A DNA stretch of 64,000 nucleotides from Rana temporaria (taxonomy: Eukaryota > Chordata > Amphibia > Anura > Ranidae), in contig NC_053489.1 in NCBI RefSeq assembly GCF_905171775.1, positions 141,104,142 through 141,168,141 on the forward strand, written 5' to 3'. Position 1 is the first letter of the stretch. Each line of letters starts with the position of its first letter. Of the stretch, positions 34,757-45,850 are shown piece by piece. The notes beneath the pieces were generated by a model, which did no database searches, was not told the DNA's origin, and was given only the letters and a program-made list of their open reading frames with translations. The position numbers and the translations under genes were made by a program.

Positions 34757-35594
34757 CAGTGTTTCTCAACCTTACTAGTGCCGTGACCCCTTGATAAAAT
34801 TTCCCAAGTTGTGGGGACCCCTAAAAGTAAAATTATTTTCGTAGCGTGGGTTGTCAGCACCCAAGGCAAGTAATTTGCGCCATTAACCCACAGACATTTA
34901 TTGCTCCCCGAGTCCCTTCCACTCCGCATTTTAGGATGTACCACTCTCTCTCTCTCTTTGTTCTTCTTTCTTTCCCTTTTACCTCTCACTATCCTAATTT
35001 TTTATTTATTTTTTTCCTCCCATCCCTCTCTCTAGCCGTCTTTCTTGTTCTTTCTCATTATTTCTGTCCCTTTTTCTTTGTTACTCCCTCTTTTCCTCTC
35101 TTTCATGTATTCTCTATTTTTATTCCTTCTCTTTACTCCTTGTTGAGGGGGGGGGTGGGGGATGTAAAGAGTAGCAGTGCTGAGGGGAGTTCTGATCAGC
35201 CAAATTAGGTGTTCTTGATCAAGGTCATCGGCTGATCTGAGAACTGTAGTGGGGACTTTTAATGGCAAATATAATCACAGGCAGTGTTACTCACTGTGTC
35301 TCTGGCTTCGTGATGTCTCGCAGCAGTGACCTCTATGCTAAACTCAGGGGATATGGTCTCCTTCAGTCCCTCCCACTTCACATTCCTCACCAGTTAGCTG
35401 ATCTTTAGTCTCCGCCCCCATCATCCATGCTGTGAACTGGGCAGCTCCGAATAGGCTGAGTGGGCGGCCGCGGGCTCCAGGAACAGCTGGGTGGCCGTGA
35501 AAAGGCTGGAAGGAACAGCCCAGGATTTGGTGACCCCTGGCAAATCGTAATTCGACCCCCAAGGGGGTCCCGACCCCCAGGTTGAGAACCACTG
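34757..35594. mobile_element. hAT element, 838 bp
   Basis: Perfect 8-bp duplication ctctaatc (34749-34756 and 35595-35602). Ends cagtgtttctcaacctta and aggttgagaaccactg. A pyrimidine-rich internal stretch (about 34940-35140) is present; no transposase. It is inserted in the left arm of the inverted-repeat element. Confidence 0.88.
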
Positions 35595-36328
35595 CTCTAA
35601 TCAAAATGAATGACTGAACATAACTGATATACAACAATGATGGATGAATAAAACAGTGAACTGAATAAGAGTGCAAATACATACAAATAGGTGACTGTAT
35701 AATGTAAGTAAAAGCACATCATATGAATAGTGGATGGAACCGCAAGATTGTCCATTTGTTACAAAGTGTAAATGGTGCAACTGCGACTCAGTCCAAGAGG
35801 TGAAGAAATTGCAAGGTGCAAGTAGAGTTCTGGGTGCAGAAATAGAATCGCAGCATAAAGATATGTGCAGTCGCAGAGGAAATCGCAGGATGGTGTTATT
35901 CTCCCATCAACATGAATGACTGAACATAACTGATATACACCAATCATGGATGATGCAACTGCGACTCAGTCTAAGAGGTAATACAATTTAATGAAAAGAA
36001 ATTGCAAAGTGCGAGTGAAGTGCTGGGTGCTAAATGACATCAGCAGGGGGCAAGGTGACTTGTTGGTGAATCTTCAGTGTATGGTGACACTTGAAGGTGT
36101 GCTAGCAAATTACCTTACAGCTGAAAGGTAAGCAGCTTTCAATAAAACCAATAGATTCACTCGGGGGTAGAGGGGATAACTTCTATCCGTCCTTCCAGTG
36201 GTGTGGCGCCTAGGGGGTTAAGGCTTCCTTCCAGGCTGGGTGGTCAGCAAGGTAAGACAGCTCCAAAGTGTGTCACCAGGCAGGGTAGAGAAAACATAGA
36301 GGAAGCTCTCTAGTGTAATATGTTTTAA

Positions 36329-37515
36329 CCTCTTGACCACCGCCCCATGTCCAAAAGACGTCCTGTTTTTAAAGAGGCATATCTCGGTAACGGCAGCAGC
36401 TGCTGCCACAACCGAGGTATCCATCTTTTCAGTGGGCGGTGGTGTACACGATAACGGCGGTCTCCGCAAGATCGCCGTTATCGGTGGCGGGAGAGGGCTC
36501 CCGCCGCTCTCCCGCGCCCTCTGCCGCTTACCGAAGCCGTCGGTAGCGGTGGAGGCGATCGGGACTGTTCGGCAAGTGACTGGGGTTGCGAGTGAAGGAA
36601 AAATTTCCTTCACCCGTCCCCATAGCTCTGCTGGGCGGAAGTGACGTCAAAACGTCAGTCCCGGCTAGCCTCTTAAAGCAACATTTTTTTTTTGTCATTT
36701 AAAAAAAAGTACAGTTTCAATTTTTTTTTTTTTCTTTTTTTGCATTTAAGTCTAAATATGAGATCTGAGGTCTTTTTGACCCCAGATCTTATATTTAAGA
36801 GGACCTGTCATGCTTTTTTCTATTACAAGGGATGTTTACATTCCTTGTAATAGGAATAAAAGTGATCAATTTTTTTTTTATTTTTTTATTTCAGTGTAAA
36901 AAATTATTAACTAAATAAAAATTAAATAAGAAAACCCCAAAAAAATTTTTTAAAGCGCCCCGTCCCGACGAGCTCGCGCACAGAAGCGAACGCATACGCG
37001 AGTAGCGCCCGCATATGAAAACGGTGTTCAAACCACACAAGTGAGGTATCGCCGCGATCGTTAGAGCGAGAGCAATAATTTTAGCCCTAGACCTCCTCTG
37101 TAACTCAAAAAAATGCAACCTGTAGAATTTTTTAAACGTCGCCTATCGAGATTTTTAAGGGTAAAAGTTTGACGTCATGCCACGAGCGGGCGCAATTTTT
37201 AAGCATGACATGTTGGGTATCATTTTACTCAGCGTAACATTAGCTTGCACAATATGTAAAAAAATTGGGCCAAATTTATTGTTGTCTTATTTTTTAATTC
37301 AAAAAAGTGATTTTTTTTCCAAAAAAAGTGCGCTTGTAAGACCGCTGCGCAAATACGGTGTGACAAAAAGTATTGCAATGACTGCCATTTTATTCTCTAG
37401 GGTGTTAGAAAAAAATATATATAATGTTTGGGGGTGTTAAGTAATTTTCTAGCAAAAAAAACTGTTTTAGTCTCGGAAACACCGAATCTGAAAAACAAGC
37501 CCGGTGGGAAAGAGG
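36329..37515. mobile_element. Complete TTAA element (MITE-B), 1,187 bp
   Basis: TTAA on both sides (36325-36328, 37516-37519) and inverted ends cctctt/aagagg. Shares central blocks (cgagctcgcgcacagaagcg, tatgaaaacggtgttcaaac) with the hAT copies at 50843 and 56415, so one of these families captured or was derived from the other. Non-coding. Confidence 0.78.
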
Positions 37516-37639
37516 TTAAACACTCAGCGGTTTATTCAAACATTTAACACACGGAGTACTCACATTTAGAACAGTAATGCAGTGTATCTCAGAAACGAGC
37601 AGCGAGCTCACACTGTGCAAACGTCACTTCCGGTGTCCT

Positions 37640-37690
37640 AGTGTCTGATGTGTATCGTCACTGTCACATGACTTCATCGGAGTCAGCACT
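37640..37690 (-). ncRNA. Hammerhead-ribozyme-like motif (copy at 37.6 kb)
   Basis: On the minus strand: stem I agtgctg (37690-37684) pairs with cag-a-cact (37647-37640) with one bulge. CCGATGA at 37680-37674 (CTGATGA with one change), an extra A, stem II GTCA/TGAC (37672-37669, 37660-37657), then GATAC (GAAAC with one change). Stem III is poorly kept. It is adjacent to the inner end of the right arm of the 34540-38188 element. Probably a decayed copy. Confidence 0.42.
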
Positions 37691-38289
37691 CTACTTGCAC
37701 CTTGCAATTTCTTCCCCTTTTGGATTGAGTCGCTGTTGCACCATTTACACTTTGTAACAAATAGACAAACTTGCGGTTCCATCCGACATTCATATGATGT
37801 GATTTTACTTACATTATACAGTCACCTATTTGCACTCTTATTCAGTCCACTGTTTTATTCATCCATCATTGTATATCAGTTATGTCCAGTCATTCATTTT
37901 GACTAGAACATAACACCATCCTGCGATTTCCTCTGCGACCTGCATATACTATTATATTTACGTTGTGTTTTTTTTTATGCACCTGAGTCACCTGAATCTG
38001 CACTGTTTGCACATTAATTCAGTACACCTTTGGATGCACTTTATCTTAGCATTTATAGCGGTTTTTATCTTTGTCAGTCTATTTGTATATTTGCACATTC
38101 ATTTATCAATTATACTATTTTGGTTATTTATACATTTTTACCAATTACACCATTCTATGCTATTGGAGTGCAACACCATCTCTTGATTTTTTTCCATGCC
38201 TCACTGTGGGTAGTGGTTGGCCCATACGGTAGTTGCCGCACCTTTACCCTTTGCACACATCGTTTTCCACTGTAGCACAGGAATAAACT

Positions 38290-38440
38290 ACCCATATTAT
38301 TATTATACAGGATTTATATAGTGCCAAAAGTTTGCACAGCACTTTGCAACATGAGGGCACACAGTACAGTTACAATACAATTCAATACAGAATAAATCAG
38401 AGGGCCCTGCTCATTAGAGCTTACAATCTAAGAGTATATA
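38290..38440. repeat. Second copy of the 'atttatatagtgc' dispersed repeat
   Basis: Matches 2692-2860 block by block (ttattattatacaggattta, then cacagtacagttacaataca, then cagagggccctgctc). It lies directly before the acceptor of the next YTHDC2 exon. Confidence 0.6.
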
Positions 38441-38468
38441 ATATCTACTGTATATGCATATCTTGCAG

Positions 38469-38595
38469 GCATGGCAGAAAGCACGTAGTGATGGGTGGGA
38501 ACGAGCCTTCTGTGAGAAGAATTACCTGTCTCAGGCTACCATGGAAATTATTATTGGAATGAGAACGCAGTTGCTGGGGCAGCTCAGGGCTTCAG
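38469..38595 (+). CDS. ythdc2: YTHDC2 exon, end of HA2
   Basis: The exon encodes AWQKARSDGWERAFCEKNYL then SQATMEIIIGMRTQLLGQLR and ASG split at the donor. The helices are those that close the HA2 region before the OB fold. The acceptor is atatcttgcag and the donor is gtgagt. The exon ends with one base of a glycine codon. Confidence 0.97.
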
Positions 38596-39527
38596 GTGAG
38601 TGTCAGACAATACAAAGTAAACGACGGTACACCTCCTGCGAATGAGTATGGTGGGCTAACAAAATCTTCCTACACATCCGTATCTTGGCTGTAGATATAC
38701 GTGCAACACACCTTGCTGCCCTCTCAGGTTTGGGGGGGGGGGGGGGTGTTTGTGTGTGTCAAAAACAGTGGTAAAACCACTAAGAGGGCGCTCCAACCTA
38801 GCCAATAACCATTGTAACGGTCAGAGGTTAATGCCGTTTACGATATTCCATTCCACCAACCCACGACAGCTTATCGACACTCCACAATCCAGCAGACGAA
38901 CACGAGGAGCCCAATACACATTTTTAGTCAGACTTTCTGGCACCGATATAATCCACATGAGCTAATTGGCTACAGCTGACAAGTCAGACATCAAGACTCC
39001 AGCTTTTCACACCTGCTATACAATACACATTTCATCAATAGAACTTTCACACAATACAGTGTTAATTAGCATCACACAATGAAAAGGTCTTTAGAAGCCA
39101 GGCTAGGGTTAGTTTACATGACAGTAGCAGACTTAATTACCACCTTAACAGTCTACGTTCCACATTGAATGAGTCACTCTCCTATTGACCCGTTGGGTAC
39201 AGAATCAACAACCTGTAATTAGTTCTTTGCAGACATTCTTGAATATATTGTGGATTATCATTACTGTGCCATCTCATGTAATCCAAGATATCAGTTCTCA
39301 GTCATCATATGCCCCTAGTGGACATAGAATGACCCTAGACACAAGAGTCATTGGTGAAGCTGAAACAGGAGTACCCCACACCCTTCAAGAGCCTCTGGGT
39401 CCCACGAGCCATATTGTCACCACCATTTATTTGTAAACAATGAAACAGACAAAACTTATCAGGGTAATGTTTATAATGTCCAATCTGCGTGCTCATAAGG
39501 CTTGGGAGGACATCAATTAGATCCAAC
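38596..39527. other. Intron, no gene
   Basis: Contains a G-run (38731-38746) followed by tgtgtgtg. The rest has no recognised boundary, though it probably belongs to the repeat that ends with the motif at 39528-39570. Confidence 0.35.
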
Positions 39528-39570
39528 TGGCTTAGGCGTTCCGAGGGATTTACCCTCTTCCTCAGAGCCA
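39528..39570 (-). ncRNA. Hammerhead-ribozyme-like motif (copy at 39.5 kb)
   Basis: On the minus strand: stem I tggct (39570-39566) pairs with agcca (39532-39528). CTGAGGA at 39565-39559 fits CUGANGA, then an extra A, stem II GAGGG/CCCTC (39557-39553, 39547-39543) with a 5-nt loop, then GGAAC (GAAAC with one change). Stem III acgcct is one base off a palindrome; the next base is A. It lies 84 nt upstream of a YTHDC2 exon in antisense. Confidence 0.45.
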
Positions 39571-39653
39571 AAATATATTTGTTAGTCAATAAATGCAAGT
39601 TGGGAGATTAGTCTTACCTTGTTTGTCATTTTAATGAGTGTGCTTCTGTGCAG

Positions 39654-39859
39654 GTTTTGTCAGAGCTCGTGGAGGAGGAGACATCAGAGATGTAAATACA
39701 AACTCAGAGAACTGGGCAGTGGTAAAGGCTGCTCTAGTGGCTGGGATGTACCCAAACCTAATACACGTGGACAGAGAGAATATGATGCTCACGGGATCCA
39801 AGGAAAAACGTGTACGTCTCCACCCTACTTCAGTTCTTAGTCAGCCACAGTATAAAAAG
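39654..39859 (+). CDS. ythdc2: YTHDC2 exon, linker to OB fold
   Basis: The first two bases complete the glycine, then FVRARGGGDIRDVNTNSENW is encoded, followed by AVVKAALVAGMYPNLIHVDR and a stretch ending SQPQYKK. It corresponds to the start of the OB_NTP_bind region. The frame is open and ends in phase 0. The donor gtaaac opens the longest intron of the window (14.7 kb, with two DIRS copies). Confidence 0.97.
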
Positions 39860-40455
39860 GTAAACTTTTTCATGGAAATGGGCAGTTTTCTTAAACAGTT
39901 ATACTTTCGGTGTACTACAAATATACCATGTTACACATCCAGGTACACTGGCCCTTTGCTTTTAAGACTAAATTCAAGGTGAACCGTTCAAGATTAAATA
40001 CATTTAAGAGAATTGTTTTACCTGCCAAAAGATTTGTATTTCTGTCCATCCACTTCTTACATTCACACAGCTCTGCTACACAGCACAGCCGCCAAAATGT
40101 ATGTAATTTCTTTTCCCAACAAACAGAGCTTTCTTTTGGTGCTATTTGATTACCTCCTCAGGTTTTTATTTTCTCTTTCGTTCATGGACTGACACAGCCT
40201 TAATCTTGACAAAGTGGGTATTGGCCTTCATTTAGGAGTGACTAGGCAGAAACTTATAGAAAGTGTTAAACACATCACACACCATACAGTATCGCCCAGG
40301 GGGCGGTCCCTCTGGGTATAACCCCTCTTTCTGCATCTCGCAGATAATTTTTTTCTGCTTAGCAAAGGAGAAGACGTGGCTATCTTCGGGCCCATAGGCC
40401 TGGATATTTATTTCAAATTGAATTTTATTTTATTTTTTTGGTTGTTCCTCTGATC

Positions 40456-40641
40456 CAGTGTTGCTCAATTCCAGTCCTCAGGCCCCCCCAACAGGTCAGG
40501 TTTTCAGGATTTCCCTCAGATGAAAAGGCTGTGGTGATTACTAAGGCAGTGAAACTGATCAAATCACCTGTGCAAAATAATGGAAATCCTGAAAACCTGA
40601 CCTGTTGGGGGGGGCCTGAGGACTGGAATTGAGAAACACTG
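40456..40641. mobile_element. hAT MITE, 186 bp, nested in DIRS 2
   Basis: Perfect 8-bp duplication ctctgatc (40448-40455, 40642-40649). The two ends are complementary over about 56 bp (cagtgttgctcaattccagt... against ...actggaattgagaaacactg). Nearly the whole element is stem. Confidence 0.93.
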
Positions 40642-41618
40642 CTCTGATCCAAGATCACCTGCCGATTGGGTGACAGGCTGGATCCAAGATCCTTGTAGTC
40701 CCCCCAGTTTCAGCCATCGAGCGTGTGCCGACCGTAGCAATGCGCTGGGTCGTCCACGAACATGCCCGTCGCTCTATTGCTGGCCGGTGAGCTACACACG
40801 TCAGGGCACGCATATGACCGGTCTACAGGGCCGAGTCGCATCGGCCGGGCCGACAGTCACCTCCGTTACCATGCAGAAGATGGTCTGTCTGGGATGCTTC
40901 CAGCAATATCCACGCAGGAAGGGTAAGTAGTAATCCCCTGCTTCAGCAGGAGGACATAGCTGGACATTCCCGGGGAGGTTGAGTAGGGCGTTCCATCCTT
41001 TCCTCCCTCCCTTCCCTCCTCCCTGGGCTCTCTGAGCTAGGCTGGCTGCTGGGGGTTCACCTGGGGGGGGGGGGGCTCCACCTGTGAGAGAACTGTGCTG
41101 TATGTCCGCTTACAATGCTAGTGAGCTGCCATGAAAAAGTTTGCTTACCTGTGTATTCCCCCTCCACGCTGTCGGCTATTTTGGCGGCGTCTGGCGCCTG
41201 CTTGCACCTATCTACTGCTCAGCGGCCATTTTTTTGTGGTCCACGCTGTGTTTGGCCTTTATCGCTTGGCGCCCATGTTTTTGTGGTTCCTGCCGCTCTG
41301 CCATTTTCTTGTGGTTCACGCTGTATTTGTCCACTCGGTCGCTCGATGGCCATGTTTTTGTGGTCCCTGTCGCTTGGCGGCCATGTTCTTGTGGCCCGCT
41401 GCGTTTTTGGCCTCTATCTACCGTTTTCTCACGGTCCACGCCATATCACATTTAAACAGTGCAAGCTTGCAGATTCATGCTGCGGAGCAGTCAGACAGCT
41501 GATAAGGAGAAGCAGCGGACGGCAGCCATACGGGACCCCTCGTCTCTGTCGCAACTAAAAGAGTGGGTGGTTTTACCTTGCCTTGGAGTCCCTGTGGGTG
41601 TCGGGTGCGTGGGTCAGC

Positions 41619-42761
41619 ATGGCGTCAGAAGCAGACGCTTTTTCCCCTGAAACACCTGAGCTAGCAATTGATGCCCCTGCACCCGATGTGTCGGACGCTA
41701 TGTCGGCGATCCTAGATGCCTTTGTTGCCAAGGTGGAAGCGGCGCGTGGGAATACGGTGGGGGGTAAAAAAGCGTCCCCTCCCCCCGCCATCTTCTGGGG
41801 ACAACTCAGATGCGGAGCCTGGTCCAGCTACGGCTCATGACCCTGGCTCTGATGTATCTCAGGATGCAGACCAAGATCGGCCGGACAGCAAGGATGAATC
41901 CGGATTCGTCACAGTGCGTGAAAAGCCTCTGGTAGGTTATCTTATTGCCGCAGTGCCAGATACTCTAAAAATAGAGGAGTTTGCGGAAGCAACAGAGGGC
42001 GTCGGTCCCTTTTGGGTTCTGTAACCCAAACCGCACTGCTAAGTTGTTTCCTTGTGTGTCTTATCTAGACAAACTTTTATACAAGTAGTGGGACAAACCA
42101 CAGAAGGCTCTTTGTGTCCCTAAAAATTTACCCTCTTGAGGAGAGTTTCATGAAATAATGGACCTTCTCCTCAATAGAGGACCCTCCTGTGTCCAGATTA
42201 AACAAGGTAACCACGATTCCGGTGGAAGGGGCTCCTGCTTTCAAGGACCCTGTGGACAAGAATGCTTATGCGGTCACCCGCAACCTATACACGGTGGTGT
42301 GCTCGGCTGTTTGCTCAATAATGGTTGGGGCCCTGGTGTCTGACACTCATGGGGCAAAGATGCTGCTCAATGGGTTAAAGGCACGTCAGGCTCCCTCAAA
42401 CAAGGTAGCTCTGGCCGACCAGTTGGTACAAGGCCTAAAATTCATTTGTGAGTCAGCCCTGGACACTATTCCTCTGCTGGCCAGAGCCTCAAGCTATGTG
42501 GTGGTGTTACGCTGTCTACTTTGGCTGAAGTGTTGGTGTTGGTCGGCAGACCAATCTTCCAAGAAGGTCCTGATGGATTTGCCCTTTAAGGGCGACAGAC
42601 TTTTTGGACCATCCCTGGAGGACATTATTAAAGATGCCACAGGGGGTAAGAGTACGCTGCTCCCACAATCCAAAAAGGGTAAGGAGCCATGCCGTAGGCA
42701 AAGGCCCTCCTTCACCGCACACAAGCGTTTTTTCCGTCCGCCTAGCGCGGCAAGTAAATGA
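41619..42761 (+). pseudogene. DIRS copy 2 gag-like region
   Basis: Begins ATGGCGTCAGAAGCAGACGC (MASEADAFSPETPELAIDAP...), shifts frame near 41790, stops at 42022, and resumes about 42189 with a region ending in PLLARASSYVVVLRCLLWLK, WSADQSSKKVLMDLPFKGDR and a lysine-rich tail (LLPQSKKGKEPCRRQRPS). The same order occurs in copy 3 at 48264-49572 (LLPEKKKNKRPCFKRS). Likely the nucleocapsid-type ORF1 product. Function is inferred from position. Confidence 0.75.
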
Positions 42762-42868
42762 TTCCAAGCCAACAAAGCGCCTGCTGAGGGATAGAAGCGT
42801 CCCTGGTTTCGCAAGCCCAACAAGCCTGCGAACAAATCCACGTCCGCGTGAAGGTTTTCCCCCACCCA

Positions 42869-43500
42869 TCTATCGGGTGGGGGGACGTCTTCGCGAATTT
42901 GCGACCCGTTGGACATCGCAGATCTCCGACCGGTGGGTTTGCAAAGTAGTTTCTTCAGGGTACAAGATATTTTCTCTCTTGCCCACCAAACAGATTTTTG
43001 CCCTCCAGCCGACTCGTCGGGGAGCCCTCTATGGGGCGGTTCAGGACCTGCTGAGATGCGGAGTAATCATTCTGGAACGATATCAGGGGTTTTATTCAAA
43101 CCTGTTCGTAGTACCAAAGAAGGAGGGCGTTCGTCCAATCCTGGATCTCGGGCCCTTGTGAAGGTACAAGGATTCCGGATGGAGTCTGTTTGCTCTGTTG
43201 TCCCTGCCCTCCATCCGGGGGATTTTCTGGTATCCTTGGACATCAGGGACGCATACTTGCATGTCCCCATATGCACCAAGCATCAGAGATGTCTGCGATT
43301 TGCGGTCGGGGAAGACCACTACCAATTTGTGGCTCTCCCCTTTGGCCTGTCACGGCACCAAGGTGTTTTCCCCAATTCTGGCCCTACTAAGACAGCGTGG
43401 CATCGCTATCGTGGGCTATTTGGACGATCTTCTGAGGGCCACTTCAAGCTCAGAATTAGAGGTGAGCGTGTTTATAACCTGTCCGATCCTCTGATAATTT
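42869..43500 (+). pseudogene. DIRS copy 2 reverse transcriptase
   Basis: Recognisable RT blocks: GFYSNLFVVPKKEGVRPILD, FLVSLDIRDAYLHVPICTKH (the D of block A), FVALPFGLS, and GYLDDLL (catalytic DD). The frame shifts near 43158 and again near 43360, so no intact enzyme can be made. The DIRS group (not LTR or LINE) is indicated by the ALPFGLSxAPxVF context and by the neighbouring tyrosine recombinase. Confidence 0.9.
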
Positions 43501-43889
43501 GGTTGGGTGCTGAACACCAAGAAGTCAGTATTGGTGTCGACTCAACACCTAGTGTATCTGGGGTTGATTCTGGACTCCTCAGAGACAAAAGTTTTATTTT
43601 TCTCCCTATGGAAAGGTTGCAGACTCTTCGGGCTGCGGTGCGGCAGTTGACATCCCAAAGATAGTTGTCGCTCCGCTTTTGCATGCGAGTCCTGGGCCTC
43701 ATGGTAGCTTCCTTCAAGGCAGTACCGTATGCTCAATTTCACACTCGAGTGTTGCAGAAGGAAATTCGATCCAGATGGGACAAGTACCCAATCGTCCCTG
43801 GATTGTCAAATCCGGGTGAGCCACCTAGTCAGGACCTCCCGAGTTTGGTGGCTGACATCACCGGCACTTCTGTCCGGAAAGTCGTTCCT

Positions 43890-44285
43890 TCCTTTGCACT
43901 GGATGGTGGTCATGACAGACGACAGCCTTACCTGTTGTAGGGGGGGGGGGGAGTCCGGGGGGGGGTTCAGTCGACCCAGGGTTGCCGGACTCCGGAGGAA
44001 TCCCAGTTTCCGATCATTGTCCTGGAACTCCAGGCAATCAGGCTGTGCCTTTCCACATGGTCTCAGGGGCGTCCTCCAGTCAGGATCCAGTCGGACAACG
44101 CCACGGCGGTGGTGTATGTCAACCACCAAGGAGGAACAAGAAGCTCGGCTGCAGCATCGGAGGTCGCTCACATCCTAAGGTGGGCAGAAAGGAGCGTACT
44201 AGCCCTGTCGGCCGTATACATTCCGGGCGTGGAAAACTGTCAGGCAGACTACCTGAGTTGCCAGGGGCTGGACCAAGGAGAATGA
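43890..44285 (+). pseudogene. DIRS copy 2 RNase H
   Basis: A segment VVMTDDSL (first catalytic Asp) is followed by a G-run, then LELQAIRLCLSTWSQGRPPV, RIQSDNATAVVYVNHQGGTR and VYIPGVENCQADYLS. Catalytic D, E and D positions are visible. Frames change at the G-run (about 43941-43964). Confidence 0.85.
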
Positions 44286-44299
44286 TCTCTGCACCCGGA

Positions 44300-44640
44300 T
44301 GTGTTTCAGCTCCTTTGCCAAAGATGGGGCACGCCAGTCGTAGATCTCCTGGCGTCTTGGCTCAATCGGGAAGGTATTGAGGTTTGTGGCCAGGTCAAGA
44401 GACCCAGGGGCAGATGCGACAGATGCGTTGGTGGCACCGTGGAGTCAGTACTGGCTAATCTATGCCTTCCCTCCCCTGAAGCTCCTTCCTCATCTGCTTC
44501 GCAGAGTGGAGGCAGAGGGGATCCCAATGATCCTAATTGCTCCAGACTGGACTCGGCGTCCTTGGTACGCCGATCTAGTGCGTCTAGTAGCAGACGTCCC
44601 ATGGCGTCTACCACTTAGGACCTGCTGTCGCAAGTTCCCA
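44300..44640 (+). pseudogene. DIRS copy 2 post-RNase H (Dam-like) domain
   Basis: Encodes WGTPVVDLLASWLNR, FVARSRDPGADATDALVAPW, YWLIYAFPPLKLLPHLLRRV and ILIAPDWTRRPWYADLVRL. This block lies between RNase H and the recombinase in DIRS elements, where it has been annotated as a Dam-like methyltransferase domain. One frameshift near 44375. Whether it has any methylase activity is not known to me. Confidence 0.7.
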
Positions 44641-44954
44641 TATTTCGTCCTGCTTTACAGTCGCTGGCTTTAACGGCATGGCTATTAAAAGCCAGGTGCT
44701 AAGAGACTGGGGCCTGTCGGATTTAGTGATTTCTACCATGAGGAGGGCTTGGAAGCTATCCTCTAGGAAGATTTCCCATCGCACTTGGAAGACCTACATA
44801 TCCATTTGTTAGGAAATGAGGTGGAATCCGCATACTTATTTGGTTTCCAGAGTCCTGCTGTTCCTACAGCGGGGTAGACCAAAAGCTTGCCTTAAGTAAG
44901 GGGGCAGACTATTTTTTCAACAACACCTGGTGGCTCACTCGCTGGTGAGTACGT

Positions 44955-45640
44955 TTGTACAGGGGGTTCGGCATGTGGCCCCTCCCGGTTCGTCCTCCAC
45001 TACCTCCGTGGGACTTAAATCTGGTCCTCTCGGTGCTTCAGAAACCACCGTTTGAGAACATTAGGGAAATTCCCTTGTTGACACTTTCTCAGAAAGTGGT
45101 CTTTTTGGTGGCTGTTACGTCAGTTAGACGGGTTTCTGAGTTGGCGGCCTTGTCATGCAAGGCCCCTTATCTTCCACAAGAATAAGGTGGTAATGTGTCC
45201 GCAGCCTTCCTTTCTTCCTAAGGTTGTTTTGGCCTGCCATCTTAATAAAGACATTGTACTTCCATCTTTGTGTCCTCGTCCGTCGCATCCTAAGGAGGGA
45301 GCGTTGCATTCCTTGGACGTTGTCCAAGCTCTGAAAGTATACTTGTCCGCTACTGCTCCGTTCCGGAGGTCAGACTCGCTGTTTGTTTCGGTGGCTGGCC
45401 CTGAGAAGGGCCTGGTGGTCTCATCGGCCACCATCTTGAGGCGCCCCCCCTTTCCTGTCACAGCGCATTCGACCAGGGCAATAGGTGCCTCTTGGGCTAT
45501 CTGACATCAAGCGTCTGTTTCCCAGTTGTGTAAGACGGCGACCTGGTCTCCCGTTCACAATTTAACTAAATTTTACAAGGTTGATGCGAGTGCATCTTCG
45601 GATGCTTCTTTTGGCCGCAAAGTTTTGCAGGTGGCTGTTT
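44955..45640 (+). pseudogene. DIRS copy 2 tyrosine recombinase
   Basis: PWDLNLVLSVLQKPPF then FLVAVTSVRRVSELAALS (first catalytic Arg in SVRR), a frameshift near 45180, ALKVYLSATAPFRRSD, then TAHSTRAIGASWAI (H-x-x-R), a stop at 45503, and TWSPVHNLTKFYKVD with the likely nucleophile Tyr. This is the enzyme that integrates the circular DIRS DNA. It is inactivated here by the shift and the stop. Confidence 0.88.
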
Positions 45641-45734
45641 AGAGCTGCAACTCCTCAAGTTAAGGAGCTCTGTTTTGTTTTGGGGTGAAGTTTATTTTTA
45701 TGCTGTTCCCACCCCTTGTTTTTGACACTGCTTT

Positions 45735-45850
45735 GGGATGTCCCACTTTGTCAAGATTAAGGCTGTGTCCGTCCATGAATGAGAGAGAAAATATGATTTT
45801 TGTACTCACCATAAAATCCTTTCTTCTGAGTTCATGGACGGACACATCAC
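45735..45850. repeat. Internal complementary region of DIRS copy 2
   Basis: Contains the complement of the left end (aaggctgtgtccgtccatga) directly followed by the complement of the right end (tttttgtactcaccataaaa). Such a region defines DIRS1-type elements. Confidence 0.8.

Larger units (their letters stand above)
34540..38188. mobile_element. Long-inverted-repeat element with nested insertions
   Basis: The left arm starts aatcaagatggtgttgcgct (34540) and the right arm ends with the complement at about 38188. Arms share long blocks such as gaatgactgaacataactga and its complement at about 37880. A hAT element (34757-35594) splits the left arm and a TTAA element (36329-37515) sits in the spacer. 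The inner boundary of the right arm (about 37688) touches a hammerhead-like motif (37640-37690). Without the insertions the element is about 1.6 kb. No coding sequence; no clear target duplication found. Confidence 0.7.

Noticed and set aside
42850..45640. Retroviral or LTR-retrotransposon origin of the RT/RNase H region
   Set aside because: Inverted terminal repeats, an internal complementary region and a tyrosine recombinase in place of integrase and protease identify DIRS.
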